Below, one piece after another: positions 36,215-45,289 of a stretch of 64,000 nt of DNA; position 1 is the first letter of the stretch; every line of letters begins with the position of its first letter. The translations under genes were made by a program, and so were the position numbers. The stretch covers positions 434,001 through 498,000 of the forward strand of contig NZ_JAJEPS010000001.1 in NCBI RefSeq assembly GCF_020686965.1. The letters are read 5' to 3'. The notes under the pieces were generated by a model. That model was given only the letters and a program-made list of their open reading frames with translations. It was not told where the DNA came from and did not search any database. Source of the stretch: Hominiventricola filiformis (GTDB lineage Bacteria > Bacillota > Clostridia > Lachnospirales > Lachnospiraceae).

Positions 36215-38608
36215 TTATTTCGGTGTGGTAAATTTACAGTTTCCCAGCAGGCCAAAACCGCTGGCATATGCCATGTCCTGTTCGATCATGGCGAGATTCG
36301 CATAATCGCCGAACAAATATACATAATAATCTGTCTCTGGAAGCAGTGTTGCCGCTCCTGAGCTGCCCGTGCCTTTACTGCTGTCCCAGTAGACGTCCAG
36401 ATAAAGCTTTCCTTTGCCCTCCGGCGGGTAGGTCAGCTTAATTCCATTTTGCAACAGTGCTTCATAAGTATAGGTAAAGATCTGCGGTTCCCGGTAGTCA
36501 CCGGAATTCGCCATTACCATCAGATACAGCGGGTTCTCATCTGTTTTACCATAATAGATCTGATATACCGTATCTGCCGGAACTTCCAGCCTGAACCATC
36601 CTTTGAAGGAATTTCTCGTCAATGTGTAATTGGCTTCCAGTGGTGCAAAGGACGGGAACTCCAGCTTCACAGTCTTCAGAATGGACTCATCATAATCTGT
36701 CGTCAACGGATCATCTTTCAAATCTACTTCGTAGCGGGTGTATTTCTCATTATCATAGGTAATGACTGTTGCCTTTGCGCCGTATTCTAAATTGTACTTC
36801 AGAATCACATCATCAAAGATCACTCTTGCCGCACCATTCTTCTGTGTGCTCTGCAGCGTCTTTATAGAATGATCGCCCTGGCTGATATCATTAATGTCAT
36901 AGACATATCCGGTAATCGCGTTGTCCGGATCGATATTTCCGTCAAAATATAAGGTGTAATATCCAATTCCCAGTTCCGCCTTCAGCGTTCCAAGCTCCGG
37001 TGCCCGCTTCAGGGTCAGGATCTGGAGGATCTCTCCTTCCACTCCATTGGTTTCCACACCTATATAATAGGTAGTGTCAGGTTCCAGTCCATCGATGGTC
37101 TGATCTGCGGTCAGCCCGCCGTTTCCATTTGCCAGTGATGTGCTGATCCGATCAAGCTCATTTCTGGAACTGTCATAAAGGATCAGGCTGATCACCTGAC
37201 TCTGATTCTTTCTCTCCAGTGACAGGTCTACTGACGTCTCCTTTACGCCCTGTGTCCGCACCCGGATTCCTTCTGAATCCGTGAAGAAACAGCGGTCAAG
37301 GAAGATTTTATTACCCATCTGTACATCGTCTTTATAATAATCTCCGGTCAATGTCAGCCGATAATTAGTATCCTTCTCCAGATCATCTCCATAAGAGAAA
37401 GATAACTTGTACACTTCGTCATCATCTGTGGAAACGTTTCCTTCCAGGAGCCAGCCATTCTGTGAAATGGACAGATCACTCTCTTTTTCAAATTCCACAG
37501 ATGCTACGGTTTCTTTGGTATTCATATCCTGAATCGTCAGTTTCAGGTTTCTGAGATCCCAGTCACCCTGCTGAATCTCCAGTGCTCCATACATCTGATT
37601 TTCAGAAGCATCATATTCCGTCAGACGAACCTGTACATCCAGAATCGACTCATCCTCATTTCTTCGGATGGAGGATTTTCCACGTTCACCGGCTGCTCCC
37701 GCATCTCCGTCTTTGCCGGAAGCACCGGAAGAACCATCTGATCCCTGTGCTCCCTGTTCACCGGCTGCTCCGTCGTCTCCGTTCTGTCCGGCTTCACCGT
37801 CTGATCCGTCCTGCCCATCTTCTATGGTAAAATTCCAGGTTGGATGTTCGGTACTCCACTGCTCCGCTGTTCCTGAGACATGCACCACATCCGCATCGGA
37901 TTCTTTCAGTTCATCCAGCAGAATACTTCTGACTCCATTCTCATCATTAATGGACTGCTCTTCCAGATTCAGCTGTGTACCGTTCCAGTCGATCTCCGCT
38001 CCGGCCGCCACGGTCGTCCACATCTGCTCATCTGCAATCATCTGCACGATTCCATCTTCCAGATAAGATACTTCCACATATCCTTCCGGCGTTACGGAAG
38101 TGCCATCCGGCATGGTAATTACCAGTCCATCCCCGACAACCAGATAATGATCGTCTCCGGTCCGCCAGATAAAATCTTTTAGATTAATCTGTGCTCCGTT
38201 GTTGTCAATGGCATATTCCCCATTCTGTCCAATCACCATAGTGCCTGCCGTCAGGTAGTAGGACTGTACCACTCCTGCACTCATACGTTCCGTATCCAGC
38301 AGGAATCCGTCTGAAAATGAACCAGCAGAGTTGTCACTGTAATGGACAAAGCTGGTATCATCGATACGATAACGCTTTCCCTCCTGATCTTTCAGAGATA
38401 CCTTGTCAGGATACAGATACTTATATCCTGTTCCGGTCCCGAAACTGATCTTCTTATATTCTCCGGTGTCGTCCACCCAGTTCACATAGCCATCCTGTTG
38501 CAGCGACTTGCCGGACCGGAATGCCTGATAACCGATCACACCGCCCATACAGACCACGGCCATAGCTGCGACTCCCGTGAGAATCAGTTCTTTTTTTCCA
38601 AACGCCAT
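36215..38608 (-). CDS. Membrane-anchored surface protein with collagen-like rod, first gene of the cluster
   Basis: The 797-residue protein has an N-terminal membrane helix (about 9-28), a DGYV beta module (about 39-260), a collagen-like Gly-X-X rod (265-310) and then three to four FN3-like beta domains to the end. No LPXTG motif and no second membrane helix are seen. The N-terminal module is paralogous to the next gene (LKD.EGK..., F.HY.D.S, and so on). Collagen-like sequence usually forms trimeric rods, so trimers are likely. AAAGGAACAG precedes the ATG. It is probably the first gene transcribed in the cluster. Confidence 0.87.
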   Translation of the reverse strand: MAFGKKELILTGVAAMAVVCMGGVIGYQAFRSGKSLQQDGYVNWVDDTGEYKKISFGTGTGYKYLYPDKVSLKDQEGKRYRIDDTSFVHYSDNSAGSFSDGFLLDTERMSAGVVQSYYLTAGTMVIGQNGEYAIDNNGAQINLKDFIWRTGDDHYLVVGDGLVITMPDGTSVTPEGYVEVSYLEDGIVQMIADEQMWTTVAAGAEIDWNGTQLNLEEQSINDENGVRSILLDELKESDADVVHVSGTAEQWSTEHPTWNFTIEDGQDGSDGEAGQNGDDGAAGEQGAQGSDGSSGASGKDGDAGAAGERGKSSIRRNEDESILDVQVRLTEYDASENQMYGALEIQQGDWDLRNLKLTIQDMNTKETVASVEFEKESDLSISQNGWLLEGNVSTDDDEVYKLSFSYGDDLEKDTNYRLTLTGDYYKDDVQMGNKIFLDRCFFTDSEGIRVRTQGVKETSVDLSLERKNQSQVISLILYDSSRNELDRISTSLANGNGGLTADQTIDGLEPDTTYYIGVETNGVEGEILQILTLKRAPELGTLKAELGIGYYTLYFDGNIDPDNAITGYVYDINDISQGDHSIKTLQSTQKNGAARVIFDDVILKYNLEYGAKATVITYDNEKYTRYEVDLKDDPLTTDYDESILKTVKLEFPSFAPLEANYTLTRNSFKGWFRLEVPADTVYQIYYGKTDENPLYLMVMANSGDYREPQIFTYTYEALLQNGIKLTYPPEGKGKLYLDVYWDSSKGTGSSGAATLLPETDYYVYLFGDYANLAMIEQDMAYASGFGLLGNCKFTTPK

Positions 38609-38731
38609 GAACCTGTTCCTTTCATTTCATAACACTTCGTTTACATCACCAGCGCGTAAAATTGGTCATGCCAAAACGCGCCAAACAGAGGGTAAAATCC
38701 TCCTCTTTGACCCTCCGTATAGATAAATTGA

Positions 38732-38760
38732 TGTTACCCCTGTTTTTATATTCCTGTCAA
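38732..38760 (-). promoter_or_regulatory. Possible promoter of the surface-protein/ATPase cluster
   Basis: TTGACA is at 38760-38755 on the minus strand. The -10 partner is weak (TAACAT at 18 bases). TATAAA at 38750-38745 with TTGTTG upstream is an alternative. A promoter must be close here if the cluster is one transcript, but I cannot fix it. Confidence 0.4.
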
Positions 38761-38879
38761 TATTTTCCCAACAATTTCCGACATTTTTTGCGTAATAATA
38801 CCAGCTGCTTAACGTAAAATGAGCAGTGAAAATTGTCTTTATTTAGATGTCAGGATTGAAAGAGACAGAATGTGTCCGG

Positions 38880-39295
38880 GAGGAGATTTGAAGAGGCAGG
38901 GTTCAAGGGAATGATGAGGAGGCGGTGGAATGGCAGGGGGCAAGGGAATGATGCGGGTGTGGAGGAGCAGGGTTCAAGGGAATGGCAGGGCTCAACGAGT
39001 TGGCGCAGGTGTAGAGGAGCAGGGTTCAGGGGAATGGCAGGGCTCAATAGAATGATGCGGGGACGGGTGCTCGCGGAAAGAACCGGCGCTGTTCGCGATG
39101 GGAAACGCCGGGGCTCGCGGAAATCACCAGGGCTGTTCGGCGGTGGGAAACGCCGGGGCTGTTCAGCGGTGGGAAGTGGCAGGGCCCGCGGAAAGCACCG
39201 GGACTGTTCGGCGGTGTCGGCTCGTGGTGGTGCGCGGTGATACCTCGGCAGCGTTCGCGGTGATGCCCGGCGGCGTTCGCGGTGATGCCCGGGGC
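38880..39295. repeat. GC-rich degenerate tandem repeats upstream of the cluster
   Basis: Two unit families occur. One (about 38890-39060) repeats GGAGCAGGGTTCAAGGGAAT then GGCAGGGCTCAA, with a 52-base period between 38956 and 39008. The other (about 39070-39290) repeats short modules such as GTTCGCGGTGATGCCC and GGGAAACGCCGGGGCT. A stray copy of the first family is at about 39656-39680. Several short frames are open across it but none has a ribosome-binding site or family similarity. The gap 38609-39748 therefore holds repeats and no gene I can support. Confidence 0.7.
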
Positions 39296-39556
39296 CATTG
39301 GGCATATGTAGTCCGTGCAAGCTTAAAGGTCCAATCCTCTTTCGATATCTGGGATTTTGTGGGTTTTATACCGCTTGCGCAGAGGCAGTTGGGCAGATAG
39401 ATCTATTCTATGGCACTGGCACCCATTATGATAAGAATTGTTGGATGTATGGGGAAGTTTCATGGCTATCTGCCCGGTCTCCTTCTGAATATGCTGGAAA
39501 ACGGCTGAAAATGGCGGTTTCGAAACGCCTAGCCGATCACCATCGGGCGGCAAAAA
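39295..39556 (+). repeat. ~260-bp direct repeat, copy 1
   Basis: The block from GCATATGTAGTCCGTGCAAG to CACCATCGGGCGGCA is repeated with scattered differences at about 41037-41292. The two copies flank the Rpn nuclease gene in the same orientation. Short frames within both copies share amino-acid similarity but also share non-coding similarity, so a protein is not supported. Confidence 0.8.
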
Positions 39557-39704
39557 GAATCTTGATTCCATATGCCCACGCAAGAGGTTCCTATGGCGGA
39601 TGAACCAGAACTCATGTAAATAATCTGAAAAGAAGAAAGTTTGTTGTGGCGCGTGGTAATGGAATGGCAGGGCTCAGTAGAATGCCAGAGCAGCCGCTCA
39701 GACG

Positions 39705-39744
39705 CAGAAAGTCCGGAAGACCTCTCGATCTTCCGGACTTTCTG
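39705..39744. terminator. Perfect 16-base inverted repeat after the Rpn gene
   Basis: CAGAAAGTCCGGAAGA (39705-39720) and its exact complement (39729-39744) with an 8-base loop lie 5 bases past the Rpn stop codon on the minus strand. It can act as a terminator. A related sequence occurs at 58602-58657. Confidence 0.7.
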
Positions 39745-39748
39745 TTAT

Positions 39749-40627
39749 TTATTCGCAAACACCTGCTTTCAAAATTCTGGCTGCGATCTGCACATCTGTT
39801 TCTTCTGGATATTCTTCTAACAGCTCGGCTACTTTTTTAATATATTCTGGCTCAAGTACCAAAAGCTCTGCTGTTTCCTCTGGAGTTCTCTGAACCTGCT
39901 CAATTTGGTTTCGAATAATATATATTTCTGAAGCTCTGCCTTCTGCTCTTCCTTCTTCCCTATCAAGCACTTTTTCTTCCCACTTCTGCATATACTTCAC
40001 TCCCATCTCCTCGCTTGCCTTGATCTGGCTGACATGTTTATGAATCTTTTTTAGTTTCTCATTCGCACTGTTCTCTGCGAGAGCTGCATCTGTGCTTTCC
40101 ATATATTTTAGAAACTCAGTCAGTTCAGGTGACACCTCTTCCGGATTTTTTCCGTGGCTGTTGAGAAAGATTCTGATTGCGCCATCTTCCATTGATAGTG
40201 CCTGATTTTCATCACATCGGGAACGGAATGTATATTGATATCGTCCTTCGCCAAACAGATCAAACGGTGTAATCATGATAATACAAGTATCGTTCATCTG
40301 ATTAAAATTGATTTCTCCTGGTTCAAGCAGGGAAGAATCTATCAAACTTTGATAAAAACGACTCCTTTTCACCAGATCTTTCTTTTCCGCCTTCTGTGCT
40401 TCAGTATTGTAAATCCGTTTTTCCTGATCTATCGCATAGACATCCAGACGAATAGAACGCAGCCATGGCGCGGTACGGATTTCTTTCTCCGTCTGCGCCG
40501 GTGTCAGCAGTTTTAAATTGTCATCACCAAATATAATCTGTAATACTGCTTCGTGTGCCTCCGGAATATCCATCGTCTCGTCAAACAAAAATTTGTCAAA
40601 CAACGTCAGTTCCTGAAGTTTCTTCAT
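39749..40627 (-). CDS. Rpn-family recombination-promoting nuclease / putative transposase
   Basis: The 292-residue protein has the PD-(D/E)XK nuclease core at about residues 58-79: RLDVYAID with D62, then YNTEAQK with E76, Q78 and K79. The start MKKLQELTLFDKFLFDETM is typical of the family, as is the C-terminal helical region rich in Glu/Leu. Rpn proteins cut DNA and promote RecA-independent recombination and may mobilise their own genes. GGAAGGAG is 9 bases before the ATG. It lies between two 260-bp direct repeats. Confidence 0.85.
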   Translation of the reverse strand: MKKLQELTLFDKFLFDETMDIPEAHEAVLQIIFGDDNLKLLTPAQTEKEIRTAPWLRSIRLDVYAIDQEKRIYNTEAQKAEKKDLVKRSRFYQSLIDSSLLEPGEINFNQMNDTCIIMITPFDLFGEGRYQYTFRSRCDENQALSMEDGAIRIFLNSHGKNPEEVSPELTEFLKYMESTDAALAENSANEKLKKIHKHVSQIKASEEMGVKYMQKWEEKVLDREEGRAEGRASEIYIIRNQIEQVQRTPEETAELLVLEPEYIKKVAELLEEYPEETDVQIAARILKAGVCE

Positions 40628-41036
40628 AGGTGTGCTCCTTCCTTTGCCGTATAGAACACCGGAAGGAATGCTCTCTCTTAATCATATCTTATCACAGGTA
40701 TATCATCTCGAAAAGCTTCTTTTCCATTCCCGCTGTTCCATATGCGCTTGTGTTGTCATTGTCGGGAATGTTGCTCGATCTGAGCTTCCGAAAATGAATT
40801 TCCTTGATTTAACAGATACTTTACAGAAATGAATTCTGTATGTAAATATTATAACATACAGTTTCTCTAAATACAACTATTCTATCAGAATCCAGATCTC
40901 CAATCGTTATGGCTCAGAGATTGTTATACGTCACGAACTCGGGGAGTTGTTCTGTGTCAAGATCCATGGACTCCAGTAATAGCCGGCGTCGTTCGCGATG
41001 ATACCAGGCGTCGTTCGCGGTGAAATCTCGCCCGCT

Positions 41037-41292
41037 TGGGTATATGTACTCCGTGCAAGCTTAAAAACCCAATCTGCTCCTGATTTCCGTAATTTTGAGG
41101 GTTTTATGCCGCTTGCGCAGAGGCAGTTGGGCAGATAGATCTGTTCTATGGCACTGGCACCCATTATGATAAGAATTGTTGGGTGTACAGGGAAGCTCTG
41201 TGGCTATCTACCCGGTCTCCTTCTGAATATGCTGGAAAACGGCTGAAAATGGCGGTTTCAAAGCGCCTAGCCAATCACCATCGGGCGGCAGG
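41037..41292 (+). repeat. ~260-bp direct repeat, copy 2
   Basis: Second copy of the block at 39295-39556, preceded by the same kind of CGTTCGCGGTGA motif (about 40975-41030). The rest of the gap 40628-41494 is AT-rich sequence and a few degenerate repeats (TGGTTCTCCGCTCATGGTTC near 41395-41440). I see no gene in it. Confidence 0.8.
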
Positions 41293-41452
41293 GAAAATCT
41301 CAGCTATATATATCCAAACAAGTTCAGACCACATAATGCAGAAAATCCAAAAGGCCTCTCGTTCTTCAGTACCTTCTTAAATTGCCTGGTTCTCTGCTCA
41401 TGATTCTCTGCTCATGGTTCTCCGCTCATGGTTCTCTGTTCAAAAAAATATC

Positions 41453-41480
41453 GGGGCAGTTCCTGTATAAGAACTGCCCC
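41453..41480 (-). terminator. Terminator of rpiB
   Basis: Arms GGGGCAGTTC (41453-41462) and GAACTGCCCC (41471-41480) pair perfectly, followed on the minus strand by GATATTTTTTT. It lies 14 bases past the rpiB stop. Confidence 0.85.
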
Positions 41481-41494
41481 GGCATTTACTCTTC

Positions 41495-41947
41495 TTATTT
41501 ATTATATTTTTTCTCGATCTCGATAATCTTCTGTACACGCTCTGCATGTCTTCCGCCTTCGAACGGTGTGTTGAAGAAGGAATCCAGAATCATTTTTGCC
41601 ATCTCGTTGCCTACGACACGTGCGCCAAAAGCGATAATCTGGGAAGCATTATGTTTTGCAGTCATCATAGCAGAGTACGGCTCGCTGCAGACTGCTGCAC
41701 GGATACCCGGCACTTTGTTTGCTGCCAGAGAGATACCGATACCGGTTCCGCAGATCAGAACACCTTTCTCTACTTCACCAGCTATAATTGCTTCCGCTAC
41801 TTTCTGTCCCTGATCCGGATAATCAACACGGACAGATGCATCATATGCTCCATAGTCTACACACTCATAACCTTTCTCGGTCATGTACTCCATCAGTTCT
41901 TTCTTCAGATCAATTGCGGTATGATCGCAGCCAAATCCTACTTTCAT
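41495..41947 (-). CDS. rpiB: Ribose-5-phosphate isomerase B
   Basis: The 150-residue protein converts ribulose 5-phosphate and ribose 5-phosphate in the pentose phosphate pathway. The LacAB/RpiB family pattern is clear: GCDHTAIDLK near the start, the catalytic cysteine C66 in VLICGTGIG, and later GARVVG and FEGGRHAERV. It is monocistronic with its own terminator. Confidence 0.95.
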   Translation of the reverse strand: MKVGFGCDHTAIDLKKELMEYMTEKGYECVDYGAYDASVRVDYPDQGQKVAEAIIAGEVEKGVLICGTGIGISLAANKVPGIRAAVCSEPYSAMMTAKHNASQIIAFGARVVGNEMAKMILDSFFNTPFEGGRHAERVQKIIEIEKKYNK

Positions 41948-42026
41948 CTCTTTTATATCCTCCTCTTGGAAAATGCTTGTTTATGCCTATTATAGCAGAT
42001 ATCCCTGAGTGCGTAAATATGCTCAC

Positions 42027-42061
42027 AAAAAATCCCCGGTGCAGCCACACCGGAGATTTTT
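42027..42061 (-). terminator. Terminator of glnN
   Basis: Inverted arms AAAAATCCCCGGTG and CACCGGAGATTTTT with T-runs on both strands sit between the glnN stop and the rpiB start. It likely ends glnN transcription. Confidence 0.82.
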
Positions 42062-42118
42062 CGTTTCGCAAACAAATGAAATAAGTATCTATAATTATAT
42101 GATTCTTGCAATATTTAT

Positions 42119-44203
42119 TTAGACCTCGAACATCAGCTCGCCATAGGTCGGTACCGGCCAGTACTCGCTGTCCACGATCGTCTCCAGCTCATCAATCGGA
42201 GCTCTCAGAGCTGCCATAGTCGGAAGTACAGTATCATGATATTCTTTTGCGGTCTCAGCGGCATCGGTCACATTCTTCAGCTCATCCAGCGCCTTCTGAG
42301 CATCTGCAAGAAGGGAGCTTGCTTTTACCAGAATGGTCTGCTGAGCAGAAGTATCCGCCTGAGCATAAGCACTCTTAACGGTGTTCATGGAAGAAGCCAC
42401 GCTGTTGACGAATGCAATCACAGACGGAATATACAGCTTAGATGCCATATCGATCATAGTACGTGCCTCGATGTTGATGAGACCTGCATACTCTTCCAGC
42501 TTGATCTCTTTTCTTGCTTCCAACTCTCTTGCGGAGAGAACACCCAGTTTCTCGAACATCTCGATGGTGGAGGGCTCTACATAAGCCGGGATAGCATCTA
42601 CGATACTCTTTACATTCGGAAGACCTCTCTTGGCAGCTTCTTCTACCCACTCATCGGAATAGCCGTTGCCGTTGAAGACAATGTCTTTGTTCTCTTTCAT
42701 GGTCTTGTAAATGTAATCAATGACAGCCTTTTCAAAGTCCTCTGCGCCTTCCAGAGCGTCGCATGCTTTGTTGAAGGACTCAGCCATCATGGAGTTCATA
42801 ACGGTATTTGCATCACCGATGGATACGGAGGAAGCTACCATACGGAACTCAAAACGGTTGCCTGTAAAGGCAAAGGGTGAAGTACGGTTTCTATCGGTCG
42901 GGTCTTTCGGCAGTACCGGGAGGGTGCTGACACCAAGATCCAGGGTCTCAACAGTTGCACACGGCAGTTTGTCAAAAGGAACGCCTGCTACGATGGCATC
43001 TACGATCTCGCCCAGCTGATCGCCCATATAGATAGAGATGATTGCTGGCGGTGCCTCGTTGGCTCCCAGTCTGTGATCGTTACCGGTGTTGGATGCCGCT
43101 GCACGTAAGAGCAGGGAATGTTTCTTCACTGCTTCCATCAGGCATGCCAGCACTAACAGGAACTGCAGGTTCTTGTTGGGCTCTTTGCCCGGTTTAAACA
43201 GGTTCACACCATTGTCGGTACCCAGGGACCAGTTGTTGTGTTTACCGGAACCATTGACACCTGCAAAGGGTTTTTCATGAAGCAGGCAGGCCAGCCCATG
43301 TTTGGTAGCAGTGCTCTTTAATACATCCATTACCAGGAAGTTGCTGTCCAGTGCAGCATCAGCCGGAGCAAAGATCGGTGCAATCTCATGCTGTCCCGGA
43401 GCCACCTCGTTGTGCTGGGTCTTTACGGTGATACCCAGCTTCCACAGCTGCTCATCCACATCTGCCATGAAGTCTGCAATCTTGGTCTTCAGCGGTCCGA
43501 AGTACTGGTCTTCCATCTCCTGTCCTTTCGGTGCCGGTGCTCCGAAAAGAGTACGTCCTGCATAGATCAGATCCGGGCGCTCCAGATATTTTTCACGGTT
43601 TACAATGAAATATTCCTGCTCAGGTCCCACATAAGCCCGCACTTTCTTTGCTTCGGTATTACCGAACATTTTTACGAAACGAACACCTGCTTTGCTCACT
43701 GCATCACATGCTTTCAGGAGCGGAGTCTTGGTATCCAGAGACTCACCGGTGTATGCACAGAATGCAGTCGGAATGCAGAGGATGCCGTCTTTTACATAAG
43801 CCGGTGATCCAACGTCCCATGCAGTATATCCTCTTGCCGCACAGGTGGCACGCAGTCCACCGGAGGGGAAAGAAGAGGCATCCGGCTCGCCCATCAGCAG
43901 GTCCTTACCGGAAAAGCTGTTCTCAATCTTGCCGCCCTTCGGGATATCAGCAAAGGAATCATGTTTTTCAGCACCGATGCTGACAATGTAGGGCTGGAAA
44001 ATGTGGGTATAATGGGTAGCACCCTTCTCGATTGCCCATTCCTTCATGGCTTTTGCCACAATGTCCGCAAGCTCCAGAGTAACGTCTCCGCCCTCTTCCA
44101 TCAGTTTTACCATCTGCTTGTAGGTCACTTCCGGCAGACGCTCTTTCATGACTGCCTCGTTGAATACGTCCTGACCAAATACCTCAGCCACATTTACGCT
44201 CAT
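42119..44203 (-). CDS. glnN: Glutamine synthetase type III
   Basis: About 694 residues, the size of the GSIII family. It makes glutamine from glutamate, ammonia and ATP. Signature parts are visible: GPEQEYF, HNEVAPGQHEIAPIF, NGSGKHNNWSLGT, NRTSPFAFTGNRFEFRM and ASNTGNDHRLG. I start at the ATG at 44203 (MSVNVAEVFG), which has GGATGGAG upstream; an ORF start 14 codons earlier has none. A terminator-like hairpin in the leader suggests attenuation control by nitrogen status. Confidence 0.95.
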   Translation of the reverse strand: MSVNVAEVFGQDVFNEAVMKERLPEVTYKQMVKLMEEGGDVTLELADIVAKAMKEWAIEKGATHYTHIFQPYIVSIGAEKHDSFADIPKGGKIENSFSGKDLLMGEPDASSFPSGGLRATCAARGYTAWDVGSPAYVKDGILCIPTAFCAYTGESLDTKTPLLKACDAVSKAGVRFVKMFGNTEAKKVRAYVGPEQEYFIVNREKYLERPDLIYAGRTLFGAPAPKGQEMEDQYFGPLKTKIADFMADVDEQLWKLGITVKTQHNEVAPGQHEIAPIFAPADAALDSNFLVMDVLKSTATKHGLACLLHEKPFAGVNGSGKHNNWSLGTDNGVNLFKPGKEPNKNLQFLLVLACLMEAVKKHSLLLRAAASNTGNDHRLGANEAPPAIISIYMGDQLGEIVDAIVAGVPFDKLPCATVETLDLGVSTLPVLPKDPTDRNRTSPFAFTGNRFEFRMVASSVSIGDANTVMNSMMAESFNKACDALEGAEDFEKAVIDYIYKTMKENKDIVFNGNGYSDEWVEEAAKRGLPNVKSIVDAIPAYVEPSTIEMFEKLGVLSARELEARKEIKLEEYAGLINIEARTMIDMASKLYIPSVIAFVNSVASSMNTVKSAYAQADTSAQQTILVKASSLLADAQKALDELKNVTDAAETAKEYHDTVLPTMAALRAPIDELETIVDSEYWPVPTYGELMFEV

Positions 44204-44243
44204 ACTTTTTCTCCATCCTTTCCCTTGGTACTGGCAAAGTAAC

Positions 44244-44279
44244 AAAAAAAGACGCTCCTCCCTTATGGGTGGAACGCCT
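44244..44279 (-). promoter_or_regulatory. Terminator-like attenuator in the glnN leader
   Basis: On the minus strand a hairpin (GGCGTTCC-a-CCC, loop ATAA, GGG-a-GGAGCGTC) is followed by TTTTTTTG and then about 40 bases to the glnN start. A terminator inside a leader implies conditional readthrough. Clostridial glutamine synthetase genes are known to be controlled by ANTAR antiterminators, but I cannot define the paired hexaloop hairpins. A weak promoter (TTGCAT 44376-44371, TATTTT) lies upstream. Confidence 0.7.
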
Positions 44280-44404
44280 TTGTTCTCTCAATATTGCTTA
44301 TTCTGTTCTTCGCCGGAAAAACTTTTGTTTTCCCTTTGTTGTATACAAAAATACACGATAAACTTAAAAAATGCAAGTGTTTTTCTTTTTTTCGTTAATT
44401 TTTT

Positions 44405-45289
44405 CTAATTTCCGGTACGGATCAGTAAGGCCTTCTGGTGATTTTTGATGACCACATCCGCATAATTGCCTCCGTATTCCCCGTCCAGTGTCCAGGGAAT
44501 CAGCTGTTCCGCAAAAATCTCCAGGTTTGCCGTGCAGAAAGATACCATATACTTAGAATCCATCTCTTTTAAGACGATGGCTGCCAGAATCTCCTGGACT
44601 TCCAAAGGTGTCTTCGGTGTCCGCACAAAGGTCACTTCAAAGACACCATCATCAAAGCGCACGTGCCGCCCGATAATGTTTTTGAAGCCTCCTACGGAAC
44701 GGGAATTGGTGACCATTCCAAAGATAAAATCCCCCTCCCCCTCATATTCCGCGCTTTTCAGCCGGACATGATAGGAGGGAATATTGGTCAGCCGCTTTAC
44801 ACCTTCTAAGAGGTATGCCATATTTCCCAGCACATTTTTCACATCCTGGCTGGTGGAGTAGGCTACATCCGTAAAAATACCGAAGGCCGCAATATAGACG
44901 AAATGCGAACCGTTAAAGGATCCCACATCACAAATAAAATCATTTCCATGAACAGCCACTTCTGCTGCATGGGCCATATTTCGCGGAATCTTCAGGCTCC
45001 GGGCAAAATCGTTGACCGTGCCGGAGGGGATATAGCCAAGAGGCAGTTTTTTCTTTCGCCGCATCATCCCTTCCACCACTTCATCCATGGTGCCGTCGCC
45101 GCCGCTGCAGACTACCAAATCATAGGTATCCGAAAGTTCTGCCACCACCGCTGTAGCGTCTTTGGGTGCACGGGTGGGATGAACGGTGATCTCATAACCT
45201 GCCTCAGAAAATACATTGATAATATCAAACAGCTTATTTCTGATCTGTCCTCTTCCGGACATGGGATTATACACGAAAAACAGTTTCAT
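44405..45289 (-). CDS. Diacylglycerol kinase-like lipid kinase (DagK/YegS family)
   Basis: The 294-residue protein has the family's start (FFVYNPMSGRGQ), the nucleotide-binding GGDGTMDEVVEG and PSGTVNDFARSL, and an end ending LDGEYGG. It phosphorylates diacylglycerol or related lipids. It is the last gene of the glmM operon, overlapping the COG2426 gene by one base. No clear terminator follows. Confidence 0.9.
   Translation of the reverse strand: MKLFFVYNPMSGRGQIRNKLFDIINVFSEAGYEITVHPTRAPKDATAVVAELSDTYDLVVCSGGDGTMDEVVEGMMRRKKKLPLGYIPSGTVNDFARSLKIPRNMAHAAEVAVHGNDFICDVGSFNGSHFVYIAAFGIFTDVAYSTSQDVKNVLGNMAYLLEGVKRLTNIPSYHVRLKSAEYEGEGDFIFGMVTNSRSVGGFKNIIGRHVRFDDGVFEVTFVRTPKTPLEVQEILAAIVLKEMDSKYMVSFCTANLEIFAEQLIPWTLDGEYGGNYADVVIKNHQKALLIRTGN

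Noticed and set aside
38880..39295. CRISPR array
   Set aside because: The repeats are degenerate, differ in length and run into each other. There are no unique spacers of constant size and no cas genes.
39298..39603. Protein in the 260-bp repeat (SPSEYAGKRLKMAVSKRLA)
   Set aside because: The similar frame in copy 2 is shorter and differently started. Conservation is equal in all frames and there is no ribosome-binding site, so it looks like non-coding repeat.
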